Positions 1-5,929 of a stretch of 7,845 nucleotides of DNA are shown in pieces. Both the position numbers and the translations under genes were made by a program. The notes beneath the pieces were generated by a model. That model was not told where the DNA came from. It ran no database searches and saw only the letters and a list, made by a program, of their open reading frames with translations. The DNA is from Clostridiales bacterium (GTDB lineage: Bacteria; Bacillota; Clostridia; Tissierellales; Sedimentibacteraceae), in contig DNNV01000287.1 of NCBI GenBank assembly GCA_003497505.1, forward strand, positions 1 through 7,845. Reading direction: 5' to 3'. Within the stretch, counting starts at the first letter, position 1, and each line of letters begins with the position of its first letter.

Positions 1-36
1 GGGATATAATCTGATAGAGTTCAAATACAAAATACT

Positions 37-67
37 AAAGGGTACAGATATATCTGTACCCTTTTTT
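37..67 (+). terminator. Rho-independent terminator of an upstream gene
   Basis: A perfect 14-bp inverted repeat (37-50 with 51-64, centred at 50/51; core GGGTACAGATA/TATCTGTACCC) is followed by a run of T to 67. It would end transcription of a plus-strand gene lying to the left. Frame 1 has a stop at 7-9 and frame 3 at 12-14, so the last codons of that gene may lie in the first bases, but nothing identifies it. Confidence 0.85.
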
Positions 68-91
68 ATGGTTGCAATGCATGGGCAATAA

Positions 92-133
92 TTTAGTGGT
101 GAAAGTCTGCTACAGACTTGGCAGTAGGAACGG
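92..133 (+). other. Possible relic of a group II intron (domain I segment)
   Basis: The segment AGTGGTGAAAGTCTGCTA followed by CAGACTTGGCAGTAGGAAC resembles a stretch of domain I that recurs in bacterial group II introns (GGTGAAAGTCC ... TTGGTAGTRGGAAC), as recalled from the family. The small helix is kept: TAGTGG (94-99) pairs with CTGCTA (107-112) through G-U substitutions, closing a UGAAAGU loop. Nothing recognisable as later domain I, the reverse transcriptase or domain V follows before the promoter at 231, so at most this is a fragment. An alternative fold is the hairpin AGTCTG/CAGACT (104-118). The match is from memory and short. Confidence 0.4.
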
Positions 134-230
134 AAAGTACTCAATAGTTAATTGCGAAACTAAAAAAGTTTGTTATCAACCCATTATAGTGAATAGTAAT
201 AAATATTTTAATGATAAGGTTTACCTAATA

Positions 231-259
231 TTGACAATATTTGAGAAGAATTGTATAAT
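231..259 (+). promoter_or_regulatory. Consensus sigma-A promoter for the transporter/amidohydrolase operon
   Basis: TTGACA at 231-236 and TATAAT at 254-259 are both perfect consensus hexamers separated by exactly 17 bases. Transcription would start near 266, giving a leader of almost 300 nt before the transporter start codon. The long leader contains the T-box-like structure described separately. Confidence 0.85.
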
Positions 260-289
260 CATTTTTAAAATTTATGGCGCAAAAAAGTA

Positions 290-497
290 ATGAAGGGATA
301 AAGATACTGACTTTTATTTAAGAGAGTCGAATTGATGGTGTAAATCGACATAATGTAAAGTAGGTAGGACAGATTGTCTCGTCGTAGATATGAGTACTTT
401 TAGTTAATAATCTAAGGTAATGGGCGTAAGAAAATTGCGAATTAAAGTGATACCATGGAATGAACTCGTCTCTATATTTTTTTAGAGATGAGCTTTT
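290..497 (+). ncRNA. T-box-type leader riboswitch, atypical or degenerate
   Basis: T-box leaders bind an uncharged tRNA and switch between terminator and antiterminator. The parts appear in order. Stem I base is 295-301 with 374-380, with a specifier-loop strand AGATA (302-306). AGAGAG (321-326) leads into an apical stem GTCGA/TCGAC enclosing GATGGTG. Stem II is TAGAT/ATCTA (385-389, 410-414) with an internal GAGTA. Stem III is CGTAA/TTGCG (425-429, 435-439). The T-box region is TTAAAGTGATACCATGG (442-458), and a 9-bp terminator stem (465-473 with 484-492) is followed by CTTTT. The bulge reads UGAUACC rather than the usual UGGNACC, and helix A1 has an A445/C472 mismatch. The family call rests on the whole architecture; function may be impaired. 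The specifier codon is ambiguous (CAG 370-372 or GAC 368-370). Confidence 0.7.
465..497 (+). terminator. Terminator of the T-box-type leader
   Basis: CTCGTCTCT (465-473) pairs with AGAGATGAG (484-492), nine pairs including one G-U, followed by CTTTT. Its left arm overlaps the strand (466-474) that would pair with the T-box sequence in the antiterminator, so the two folds exclude each other, as expected in this riboswitch class. The T-run is short. Confidence 0.7.
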
Positions 498-505
498 ATA
501 TATAT

Positions 506-524
506 AAAAGTCGGCCGACTTTTT
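506..524 (+). terminator. Second, palindromic terminator-like hairpin in the leader
   Basis: AAAAGTCGGCCGACTTTT (506-523) is a perfect 18-base palindrome followed by one more T. It lies between the leader terminator and the ribosome site at 550. Its first bases overlap another perfect palindrome, CTTTTATATATATAAAAG (493-510). It could act as a backup terminator, or as a dimeric operator for a DNA-binding protein. Confidence 0.5.
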
Positions 525-562
525 CAGTAAAAAATAACTTAAATTAATTAGGAGGAAATTGC

Positions 563-1735
563 ATGGATGGATTATTAGCTATTACGATTGTACTTATTGT
601 ATATGCTGTCGGAGACTTAATATCAGCAAAAACTCGATCATTAGTTCCGATGATGTTTGTTGCGTCGGTCATATTTATGGTTGGATTTTGGGCGGGGCTT
701 CCCACTACTTTATTCAAGGATGCACAGCTCATTGGATTTGGTTCACTTATGATTGGACTATTGATTACACATATGGGAACACTTATGAACTTAAAAGAGC
801 TTATTAAACAATGGAAAACAGTGGTTATTGCTTTAGCTGCGGTTATTGGGATTGGGATATTTCTATTTGTAGTTGGAAGTCCCATTATTGGAAGAGAGTA
901 TGCTATAGCATCGGCTCCACCTATTGCAGGAGGTGTAGTGGCTGCCCTTATCATGGGTGATGCCGCTAAAGCAGCAGGTTTTGAAGATTTAGCAGTATTT
1001 GCTACTATATTGGTAGTAGTTCAAGGCTTTGTAGGTTTTCCTGTGGCATCCTTTTGCCTTAGCAGAGAATCCAAAAGGATTCTTAAAGAGGGTGCTAATG
1101 GTCAGAATAATGTTGCTGAAGCAACAGAACAAGGCGCAGCAAGCACCAAGAAAACTCTGCTGCCACCTCTGCCAAAGGACTTGCAGACTACATTTGTACT
1201 TCTGGCCAAGCTCTCTATAGTTGCTCTATTGAGCTTCAAACTTGCAGAATTAACAGGTGGGATTGTTCATAAATATGTTATGTGCTTATTTATGGGTGTT
1301 ATAACTTGTGAGCTTGGATTTCTTGAAAAGGACATCATGACTAAGGCAAATGCACTTGGTTTGGCTATGGTCGGTCTAATGGCTGTTGTATTCGCAAGCC
1401 TTACTCAGGCAACACCGGAGATGCTTAAGTCCCTCTTGTTACCTATAGTAGGAAGCTTGATGATGGGTGCAACAGGAATTGCAATATTCTCATCTTTAAC
1501 AGGAAAGATACTTGGCCAATCTATGTATATGTCAATCGCTATAGGTATGTCAGCATTATTCGGATTTCCGGGTACATTCATATTGTCCAACGAGGTAGCA
1601 AATGCTAATGGAAAGACTGAAGAAGAGAGAAAAATGATATTGGATGAGATTTTACCAAAGATGCTGATTTCAGGGTTCATTACTGTAACTATTGCATCGG
1701 TAGTATTAGCAGGATCTATGTCTAAACTATTTTAA
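563..1735 (+). CDS. Multi-pass membrane protein, putative secondary transporter
   Basis: The product is 390 residues and very hydrophobic, with about 10-12 predicted membrane segments (near 4-20, 28-46, 55-72, 86-106, 113-131, 144-165, 210-228, 233-252, 262-281, 290-312, 319-341, 368-385). A polar cytosolic-type linker (168-207) splits it into halves. Gly/Pro-rich motifs, APPIAGG (118-124) in the first half and FGFPGTF (333-339) in the second, occupy similar places and are each followed by a polar stretch and a further helix. This resembles the inverted-repeat plan of ion-coupled carriers such as the GltS/ESS group, but no family signature is certain. The start has AGGAGG at 550-555, seven bases upstream. 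An amidohydrolase gene follows after 18 bases, so the substrate may be that enzyme's amide or peptide-like compound. The T-box-type leader suggests an amino-acid link. Confidence 0.85.
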   Translation: MDGLLAITIVLIVYAVGDLISAKTRSLVPMMFVASVIFMVGFWAGLPTTLFKDAQLIGFGSLMIGLLITHMGTLMNLKELIKQWKTVVIALAAVIGIGIFLFVVGSPIIGREYAIASAPPIAGGVVAALIMGDAAKAAGFEDLAVFATILVVVQGFVGFPVASFCLSRESKRILKEGANGQNNVAEATEQGAASTKKTLLPPLPKDLQTTFVLLAKLSIVALLSFKLAELTGGIVHKYVMCLFMGVITCELGFLEKDIMTKANALGLAMVGLMAVVFASLTQATPEMLKSLLLPIVGSLMMGATGIAIFSSLTGKILGQSMYMSIAIGMSALFGFPGTFILSNEVANANGKTEEERKMILDEILPKMLISGFITVTIASVVLAGSMSKLF

Positions 1736-1753
1736 TTATATAGGAGGATAAAC

Positions 1754-2944
1754 ATGACTAACAAAATACTGTTTAAAGGATTTACATTGATTGATGGCAG
1801 CGGAGAGGCTCCGATTGAGAACGCATATCTTCTTGTAGAGGATAAAAAAATCGTTAAGGTTGGTAACGGAGAATTTGGTTTGTCAACTGAGGGGATGGAA
1901 GTAGTGGATTTAAGGGGTAAGTTTATGATGCCTGGTCTGATAAACTCTCATGTTCATATAACTATGGATCCAGATCCGGACCCGGTTGGTTCAATGATAC
2001 ATGATTCAGAAGCAAAAATCACACTTAGAGGAGTGGCAAATCTAAAGAAACACCTATACTCAGGAACTACATTCTTTAGGGACTTGGGCGGTCCAAAGGG
2101 GATTGATTTGGATTTAAGAGATGCGGTGAATTCAGGACTGATAGAGGGAGCACAGTTTTTAGCTTCCGGCAAGGTTGTGACTATGACTGGTGGACACGGG
2201 TGGTTTTTTGGAAGAGAAGCCGATGGAGTAGATGAAACCAGAAAAGCTGCTCGTGAAGAATTAAAGGCAGGAGCAGATGTTATAAAGATCATGGCTACAG
2301 GCGGAGTAATGACAAAGGGTGTTCAGCCGGGAAGTCCTCAGCTATCCATGGAGGAAATGAGATCAGCTGTAGAGGAGGCTCAAAAGGCAGGCAAGAAGAC
2401 TGCAAGCCATGCCCAGGGAACAGTGGGCATAAAAAATGCTATTTTGGCTGGCATAGACTCAATAGAGCATGGAATATTCTTGGATGATGAGACTATTCAG
2501 CTGATGATTGATAAAGGAACTTATCTGGTTCCCACACTTGTAGCACCGTATTTTATCAGTTCAAATGGTGTAGCTGCAGGAATTCCAAAGTTCATAGTTG
2601 ATAAATCAGACTATGTAATGAAATTCCATAATGATAGCTTTACTAAAGCATATAAGGCAGGCGTGAAGATAGCCATGGGCACAGATTCCGGCACACCGTT
2701 CAACATTCATGGAGGCGCTCCGCATGAGCTAAAGCTAATGGTAAAATGCGGTATGACTCCAACTGAGGCTATAGTGGCATCAACAAAGGGTAGTGCAGAC
2801 CTATTAGACATACTTGCTGATTATGGAACCTTAGAAGAGGGAAAATTTGCTGATTTACTTGTATTGAATGAAAACCCATTGGAGAATCTGGATACACTAT
2901 TTGATATAGGATCGATTTATAAATTGGGAAGGAAAGTTAAATAA
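1754..2944 (+). CDS. Metal-dependent amidohydrolase (prolidase/imidazolonepropionase-like)
   Basis: This 396-residue cytosolic enzyme is of the amidohydrolase superfamily. A small N-terminal beta domain (about 1-58) leads to the TIM-barrel metal site: HVH at 66-68 after MPGLINS, a likely carboxylated Lys178 in IKIMATGG, His219 in SHAQG, His239 in IEHG, and Asp311 in GTDSG. The C-terminal beta strands (GKFADLLVL, 363-371) complete the fold. All expected metal ligands are present, so it should be active on a binuclear metal site. The closest relatives I recognise are the Xaa-Pro dipeptidase/arginine carboxypeptidase-like members (Met_dep_hydrolase_A type), which cut dipeptides or N-acyl amino acids; the real substrate cannot be read from sequence. 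There is no signal peptide. AGGAGG at 1742-1747 sets the start, and the transporter gene ends 18 bases upstream, so the two are co-transcribed. Confidence 0.93.
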   Translation: MTNKILFKGFTLIDGSGEAPIENAYLLVEDKKIVKVGNGEFGLSTEGMEVVDLRGKFMMPGLINSHVHITMDPDPDPVGSMIHDSEAKITLRGVANLKKHLYSGTTFFRDLGGPKGIDLDLRDAVNSGLIEGAQFLASGKVVTMTGGHGWFFGREADGVDETRKAAREELKAGADVIKIMATGGVMTKGVQPGSPQLSMEEMRSAVEEAQKAGKKTASHAQGTVGIKNAILAGIDSIEHGIFLDDETIQLMIDKGTYLVPTLVAPYFISSNGVAAGIPKFIVDKSDYVMKFHNDSFTKAYKAGVKIAMGTDSGTPFNIHGGAPHELKLMVKCGMTPTEAIVASTKGSADLLDILADYGTLEEGKFADLLVLNENPLENLDTLFDIGSIYKLGRKVK

Positions 2945-2950
2945 TAAAAC

Positions 2951-2984
2951 AAAGCCAGCACATATCTTCCATTGTGCTGGCTTT
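2951..2984. terminator. Bidirectional terminator between convergent operons
   Basis: AAAGCCAGCACA (2951-2962) pairs perfectly with TGTGCTGGCTTT (2973-2984) around a 10-base loop. The plus strand continues with a moderately T-rich tail. The minus strand reads GGCTTTGTTTTATTATT, a better T-tail. It follows the amidohydrolase stop by 6 bases and probably also stops the convergent minus-strand operon that ends at 3131. Confidence 0.85.
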
Positions 2985-3130
2985 ATCATTATTTATGCGC
3001 TTTGTCTTATTTGAAAAATTCAGACATATCAGTAAAAACCACTGAAACAGGAGTTGCATGAATACTATATTACTTATGGTTTGTAATTATAACACAGATA
3101 AACAAAGTCATAAAGGTTTCTTATACAATT

Positions 3131-3523
3131 TTAGGTGTTTTGAATAAACTTTGTTCCGCATCTTTGGCAGGTTACTGCAATTTTGCCTTTTCTCCTGGGA
3201 GCGCGAAGCTCTTTTTTGCAGTTGGGGCATCTGAAGTACTTGTAATCCTTGCTTGATTTGAGAACTCTGTATTTAGATGTCAGCCATGCGCTTGCAGGGT
3301 TCCAGTATTGGAGAAATTTTTGATTTTCTCTTTGCCTCGCTACAAAATTTTTTGACATTGTACGGAAGATGCATGCAAAAAATATTACATATGTAACAAG
3401 AGTGAGCAGGTGTAAATCAAAAGCGTTGCCTATGAAGGTGAGAACCATGCCTAATATAAGCAATGCTAGCGTAAGCTGGTCCGTTCCATACCTTCCGACC
3501 ATAAAATTTCTGAATCCGTTCAT
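3131..3523 (-). CDS. Small two-TM protein with C-terminal zinc ribbon
   Basis: The product is 130 residues. A conserved-looking N-terminal FMVGRYGTDQL (7-17) precedes two membrane helices (about 17-32 and 38-56). A basic linker follows (57-95), then a zinc ribbon with CPNC at 99-102 and CQRC at 119-122. Small proteins of this plan are common and uncharacterised in Clostridia; the ribbon would face the cytosol if both ends are inside. The start has a perfect AGGAGGT (3534-3528) that overlaps the stop codon of the upstream GerMN gene, so the pair is translationally close and co-transcribed. Function is unknown; zinc-ribbon tails of membrane proteins may bind nucleic acid or protein partners, which is only inference. 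Confidence 0.88.
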   Translation of the reverse strand: MNGFRNFMVGRYGTDQLTLALLILGMVLTFIGNAFDLHLLTLVTYVIFFACIFRTMSKNFVARQRENQKFLQYWNPASAWLTSKYRVLKSSKDYKYFRCPNCKKELRAPRRKGKIAVTCQRCGTKFIQNT

Positions 3524-3532
3524 TGTGACCTC

Positions 3533-4882
3533 CTAATTTTGAACCTGGACTGTTTCGGGATTAATAAACTCAGGAGGATACAGGACTTGTGTCAAATTCT
3601 TAGGTTCCTCGCCATTCACCGTTATTTTTATGCTGTCCACACCAGGTATTGATGTAAATGTATATATAAGGGACTCAAGCATCATTTGCTTCAGGCTTTC
3701 CTTTCCCTTGTGGGCATTTGAAAATCCGTCGTTGAAGTTAAGTATCAGGGTTCTTCCTTCCAGCTTTGCATCCATGAGCTTTACGCTTTCAGGCACAGGA
3801 TTTATTCCATAGGAAATATCGGAATCGAAATATGCATCAAATAGCTTCTGCGCCTTCATTTCTGCTGTGTCACCTGCGGTAATTCCTGCTTTTTGAATAT
3901 CCGCATCATAATCAAACAAGTAATATCTGTCATCTATTCTGTAAGCCATGTACAGCAGATAATTTCTTTCTTTGTTGGGCAATGCATTTATTGCTTCACT
4001 TGAGAGACCATGAAAATACGTATCTGCTTTTTTTCTGTCAACGGTAAATGTAAGACTGCGTATAGGCCAATATCTGTCAACATCAAATATGGTTTTCACG
4101 AATGCTTTATATGCCAGAAGGGCACCGGCGCTTCCGTTGTTATATCCTTCATATGAGCTTGGAATGTCTATTACCACATTTCCGTTATTGTAGGTCGTGT
4201 TTGTAACATCCTTTATCATTGATACAAAACCGTCATTTAACGGGCCGTTTTGCAGCTGCTCTATGGCCATTCTCGTAATGGACTTATCTTCTACCAGGAA
4301 ACGCGTTACAGGAATCAATGTATCTGCATTTTCTGTGGCAAAGTAAAGAGTAAATCCCTTTGTCCCCGCCGGAGCCTGGACTGCAGCAGGATAATACGTG
4401 CCTCCGGTATCATAGGTAACGGTTGATGATACTGATGACCTACCTTCGGCTGCTATCAAATTGGATGTGAAGACAAATTTATATGTGCCGTCCTCCAGTC
4501 CCAGCTTTTTCTGATTTATATTTAATGTGGTTATAATCGGGTTATCTTTGCTGACTGATATAGACATGTTTACAGAAGGAGAAACAAGCTCAAGGTTTCT
4601 TATACTGCCCTTTACCAGGGTATCGCCATTGTAAACATCCAAAGTGAATATGCTGTCAGAAACACTTTTCACGCTCTCCTCACTGTCTGATATATGGTTG
4701 ATTGTTATGGATTCAGGGTTTAAAAGGTCATTTTCTTTTGATTCCAGACTCAGGGTGCTGTTTTCAACCGGTGTTTCTATTTCGATGGTCCCCCTGTAAT
4801 CTATGGGAGAAAGGTTTAATAAATATGTGGATGAAAACAATCCTATAAGCGCTATTATAACTATATTGCTGAATATTCTCAT
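3533..4882 (-). CDS. Secreted/anchored protein with two GerMN domains
   Basis: The product is 449 residues. An N-terminal hydrophobic helix (about 4-23, no lipobox Cys) suggests export with membrane anchoring. Residues 30-160 form a beta-rich domain (IETPVENSTLSLES ... YKFVFTS). Two GerMN-type repeats follow: about 176-285 (FTLYFATENADTLIPVTRFL, then MAIEQLQNGP at 205-214) and about 320-430 (YYLFDYDAD, then LEGRTLILNFNDGF and PGVDSIKITVNG). GerM-type proteins act outside the membrane in sporulation, germination or peptidoglycan processes, but GerMN domains also occur in other envelope proteins, so a sporulation role is only suggested. The start has AGAGGT at 4893-4888; a possible minus-strand -10 TATAAT lies at 4936-4931 without a clear -35. 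The zinc-ribbon gene follows directly. Confidence 0.88.
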   Translation of the reverse strand: MRIFSNIVIIALIGLFSSTYLLNLSPIDYRGTIEIETPVENSTLSLESKENDLLNPESITINHISDSEESVKSVSDSIFTLDVYNGDTLVKGSIRNLELVSPSVNMSISVSKDNPIITTLNINQKKLGLEDGTYKFVFTSNLIAAEGRSSVSSTVTYDTGGTYYPAAVQAPAGTKGFTLYFATENADTLIPVTRFLVEDKSITRMAIEQLQNGPLNDGFVSMIKDVTNTTYNNGNVVIDIPSSYEGYNNGSAGALLAYKAFVKTIFDVDRYWPIRSLTFTVDRKKADTYFHGLSSEAINALPNKERNYLLYMAYRIDDRYYLFDYDADIQKAGITAGDTAEMKAQKLFDAYFDSDISYGINPVPESVKLMDAKLEGRTLILNFNDGFSNAHKGKESLKQMMLESLIYTFTSIPGVDSIKITVNGEEPKNLTQVLYPPEFINPETVQVQN

Positions 4883-4988
4883 ATTATACCTCTAAGCAGT
4901 GTCTTTGTTAACATCAAATTCTTTGACATTATTATATATCATATTTATGAAAAAATAAATGCTTTTTATTTTTCCGAATCCGACAGTT

Positions 4989-5016
4989 ATCATTATTGAC
5001 ATGTGGTTCATATACT
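4989..5016 (+). promoter_or_regulatory. Possible mother-cell sigma (E/K-like) promoter
   Basis: CATATACT at 5009-5016 fits the CATANNNT pattern of sporulation sigma-K/E -10 elements, with ATC 17 bases upstream (4989-4991). A sigma-A reading is also visible, TTGACA at 4996-5001 and TATAAA at 5018-5023 with a 16-base gap, but its start point near 5030 would fall inside the ribosome site at 5025-5033. The assignment is tentative. Confidence 0.3.
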
Positions 5017-5024
5017 GTATAAAA

Positions 5025-5033
5025 GGTGGGGGG
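5025..5033 (+). promoter_or_regulatory. Ribosome binding site deciding the start at ATG 5038
   Basis: GGTGGGGGG precedes ATG 5038 by four bases. An in-frame GTG at 5026 would lie inside this G-rich site and has no ribosome site of its own, so ATG 5038 is the better start. Confidence 0.6.
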
Positions 5034-5037
5034 TAAT

Positions 5038-5337
5038 ATGTACAGAGGGAGATACGAAAATAATATGCATGACAAGATGTATGACATTATTGAGCTTATG
5101 TATATACTTAACAGATTATCAAACAACTCATATATTGATGATAATTCCAAGCAGTATTTAATCAGGATGCTGAATGATGCGGAGTCCATTAAAAGTAATT
5201 TCGACAAATATAAGGATTATGAGCCAGAAAGAGAAGAGAGGGAAATTGGCTACAGCAGATACAATGGCTATAATTACAGGAACAGAGGCTCCTTTGGAGA
5301 TAAAATAATTTCATTTTTAAAATCATTAAATGATTAA
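5038..5337 (+). CDS. Hypothetical 99-residue Tyr/Arg-rich protein
   Basis: I do not recognise a named family. From ATG 5038 the product is 99 residues, without signal peptide or membrane segment. A helical region (about 12-58, MYDIIELMYILNRLSNN ... IKSNFDKYKDY) is followed by a charged run of Glu and Arg (62-69), a Tyr/Asn/Arg/Gly segment (71-86, GYSRYNGYNYRNRG) and a short amphipathic tail (88-98). Low-complexity Tyr/Gly/Arg segments are common in spore coat and other surface-assembled proteins, so a coat-associated role is a guess that fits the neighbouring HCB 13-like gene and the possible sporulation promoter. It is divergent from the GerMN gene and 67 bases before the next gene. Confidence 0.7.
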   Translation: MYRGRYENNMHDKMYDIIELMYILNRLSNNSYIDDNSKQYLIRMLNDAESIKSNFDKYKDYEPEREEREIGYSRYNGYNYRNRGSFGDKIISFLKSLND

Positions 5338-5404
5338 CGGTATAAGTAACACTTTAAACCGGTTCTGAATAATATATAGAAAAATTAACTTTAGGAGGTT
5401 CTAA

Positions 5405-5623
5405 ATGTTTAACAATATATTAGGTGGCAATGGTGATAGCTTATTGTTCTTCTTCCTTCTTTTAGTAGTTCTTGCATGCTTCTGTGGAGAAGACGGACTG
5501 CTTGGAGGAATAGGCGGCGGATGTGGATTCGGAGATAACGACAGCCTGTTATTCTTCTTCTTATTATTAGTGATATTGTTCTGCAACTGTGGCGGAATCG
5601 GCGGAATAGGTGATAACTGCTAA
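5405..5623 (+). CDS. Gly/Cys-rich miniprotein with duplicated hydrophobic unit (HCB 13-like)
   Basis: The 72-residue product carries a clear internal duplication: DSLLFFFLLLVVLACFC (11-27) and DSLLFFFLLLVILFCNC (46-62), 35 residues apart, each followed by a Gly-rich segment (GEDGLLGGIGGGCGFG and GGIGGIGDNC). Six Cys (25, 27, 40, 60, 62, 72) include two C-x-C pairs. It resembles short clostridial proteins annotated 'chorion class high-cysteine HCB protein 13', as recalled. Each FFFLLLV stretch could be a membrane helix, though short, or a sticky beta segment in an assembled layer. AGGAGG at 5393-5398 fixes the start, and a strong terminator follows. Biological role is unknown; spore or envelope assembly is inference from composition and neighbours. 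Confidence 0.8.
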   Translation: MFNNILGGNGDSLLFFFLLLVVLACFCGEDGLLGGIGGGCGFGDNDSLLFFFLLLVILFCNCGGIGGIGDNC

Positions 5624-5645
5624 TAGCTAGACCTTGTACATTATT

Positions 5646-5681
5646 CAAAAATCTTCCCTGGAAATTCGGGGAAGATTTTTG
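5646..5681 (+). terminator. Rho-independent terminator after the Cys-rich gene
   Basis: CAAAAATCTTCCC (5646-5658) pairs perfectly over 13 bases with GGGAAGATTTTTG (5669-5681) around a 10-base loop, and the right arm ends in five T. It starts 22 bases after the stop codon at 5623. Confidence 0.88.
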
Positions 5682-5711
5682 TATGCCATATCCTGAATGA
5701 GGTGAGGCAAG

Positions 5712-5777
5712 GTGGAAAAGGAGAAGGTCAAAGAAACTATAAAGTGGCTACAAACGGCGGAAAAAATAAATAAATAG
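5712..5777 (+). CDS. Candidate 21-residue small ORF
   Basis: A GTG codon at 5712 opens a 21-codon frame ending with TAG at 5775-5777. AGGTGA (5700-5705) lies six bases upstream of the GTG, a good ribosome site. The peptide is highly charged and helix-prone (EKEKVKETIKWLQTAEKINK after the start), and an in-frame TGA at 5703-5705 rules out an upstream extension. No promoter is obvious, since it lies just after a terminator. It may be a real small protein, a remnant of a longer gene, or chance. No family is recognised. Confidence 0.3.
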   Translation: MEKEKVKETIKWLQTAEKINK

Positions 5778-5840
5778 TATATTAAATAAGGACATGCATG
5801 ATGAATTTCAACATTAATTCAAGGAATGGTTTCGCGTGAG

Positions 5841-5892
5841 GAAAAAAAATAAAAAAAATTGTATTGACAAGAAATTAAAAATGTATTATTAT
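5841..5892 (+). promoter_or_regulatory. Sigma-A promoter with A-tract for the liv operon
   Basis: TTGACA at 5864-5869 is followed 17 bases later by TATTAT (5887-5892); overlapping alternatives are TATTAT at 5884 and TATCAT at 5890. The run of A-tracts at 5842-5858 just upstream of the -35 resembles an UP element. Transcription would start near 5899, about 30 bases before the start codon, leaving no room for a riboswitch. Confidence 0.75.
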
Positions 5893-5914
5893 CATTTTTA
5901 AATTTATCAAAATC

Positions 5915-5923
5915 AAGGTGGTG
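5915..5923 (+). promoter_or_regulatory. Ribosome binding site deciding the start at ATG 5930
   Basis: AAGGTGGTG lies six bases before ATG 5930. Two in-frame GTG codons at 5918 and 5921 sit within the ribosome site itself and would add four residues before the basic start of the signal peptide, so ATG 5930 is preferred. Confidence 0.7.
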
Positions 5924-5929
5924 GCACAA

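Noticed and set aside
157..171. Hairpin AAACT/AGTTT with an A-rich loop
   Set aside because: A five-pair AT-rich stem is expected by chance in this composition and has no T-tail or neighbouring signal.
72..290. Open frame of 72 codons on the plus strand left of the operon
   Set aside because: It has no convincing ribosome site, begins right after a terminator, and runs through a perfect sigma-A promoter into the structured leader. The RNA and promoter readings explain the stretch better.
4932..5207. Minus-strand open frame of 91 codons between the divergent genes
   Set aside because: It overlaps the ribosome site and the first half of the 99-residue plus-strand gene, which has the better start signals. 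It looks like an antisense shadow.
5409..5648. Minus-strand open frames across the Cys-rich gene
   Set aside because: They arise from the low-complexity coding sequence of the plus-strand gene, which has a perfect ribosome site and terminator; the minus frames have neither.
5798..5839. A 13-codon frame ATGATG...TGA upstream of the liv promoter
   Set aside because: It ends before the -35 element, so it cannot be a leader peptide of the liv transcript, and it has only a weak AAGGA site.
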